Origin: an uncultured Lachnospiraceae bacterium
Lineage (GTDB): Bacteria; Bacillota; Clostridia; Lachnospirales; Lachnospiraceae
Reading direction: 5' to 3'
Length of the DNA: 6,539 nt
Assembly: GCA_902767065.1 (NCBI GenBank)
Contig: CACXFW010000091.1
Location: 1 to 6,539, forward strand
Shown: piece after piece, positions 6,473 through 6,539 of the stretch
How positions within the stretch are numbered: position 1 is the stretch's first letter
Layout: each line of letters starts with the position of its first letter
Notes under the pieces: model-generated
Seen by the model: the letters and a program-made list of their open reading frames with translations, nothing else
What the model was told of the DNA's origin: nothing
Databases searched by the model: none
Made by a program: the position numbers and the translations under genes

Positions 6473-6509
6473 CCCATTGCTCAGAACACTTCGTGTTCTT
6501 CGCTGTGGG
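6473..6509. repeat. Imperfect hairpin with TTC loop, first of a tandem pair
   Basis: The inner stem AGAACAC (6483-6489) with GTGTTCT (6493-6499) is perfect over 7 bp around TTC. The outer arms continue with G-C pairs after mismatches, ending in CCCA/TGGG. No T-run follows, so it is not a standard terminator. It shares two bases (GG, 6508-6509) with the next hairpin, which has the same TTC loop, suggesting one repeat element. Confidence 0.6.
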
Positions 6510-6539
6510 CGGACAGAGCGGTTTCACCGCTTGTCCGCC
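6508..6539. repeat. Long GC-rich hairpin ending exactly at the window edge
   Basis: GGCGGACA (6508-6515) pairs with TGTCCGCC (6532-6539), and AGCGGT (6517-6522) with ACCGCT (6526-6531), around a TTC loop and with a single bulged G (6516). That is 14 bp of stem in 32 nt. The last base of the stem is the last base of the window. Any T-run would lie outside, so a terminator cannot be excluded, but the tandem arrangement favours an extragenic palindromic repeat. Confidence 0.65.

Noticed and set aside
6473..6539. CRISPR repeat or tRNA-like structure at the right end
   Set aside because: The two hairpins differ in sequence, there is no repeat-spacer periodicity, and no cloverleaf or anticodon arm can be drawn.

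Overview
The window looks like a chromosomal core-gene segment from a member of the Bacillota, most likely Clostridia of the Lachnospirales type. The evidence is a murD / ftsQ(divIB) / ftsZ cell-division cluster without a linked ftsA, strong AAGGAGG-type ribosome sites, GTG and TTG starts, and intrinsic terminators. By eye the coding DNA is GC-rich for this group (above half G+C). The taxonomic call is inference from gene content and protein style, not from a database comparison.

Layout, all genes on the + strand. (1) Positions 1-1325: the 3' part of murD, the D-Glu-adding ligase of peptidoglycan synthesis, cut by the left window edge. (2) A 126-bp gap holding a tight GGAA-loop hairpin. (3) 1452-2582: an FtsQ/DivIB-type divisome protein with a very short cytoplasmic tail and an unusual acidic, Gly/Asp-repeat C-terminal extension. 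(4) A 111-bp gap with a good sigma-A-like promoter and a strong ribosome site, then ftsZ from a GTG start (2694-3875), closed by a perfect-stem terminator. (5) A translationally coupled aroE-aroD pair (3983-5601), encoding two consecutive shikimate-pathway enzymes, closed by a second terminator. (6) 5802-6374: a six-helix membrane protein of the MntP manganese-exporter type that appears to lack both signature membrane aspartates. (7) 6375-6539: a non-coding tail made of an AT-rich patch with a small inverted repeat, then two consecutive strong hairpins. The second hairpin ends exactly at the window edge.

The first three genes serve one process: MurD makes UDP-MurNAc-dipeptide in the cytoplasm, FtsZ builds the division ring, and FtsQ/DivIB links the ring to septal wall synthesis outside the membrane. 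ftsZ has its own promoter, so its level can be set apart from the upstream wall genes. AroD makes dehydroshikimate from dehydroquinate and AroE reduces it to shikimate, feeding aromatic amino acid and folate synthesis.

I see no convincing new multi-gene system here. The items most worth a second look are the altered MntP-like protein, the FtsQ tail, and the hairpin pair at the right edge. There is no CRISPR array, rRNA, tRNA or recognisable transposase.
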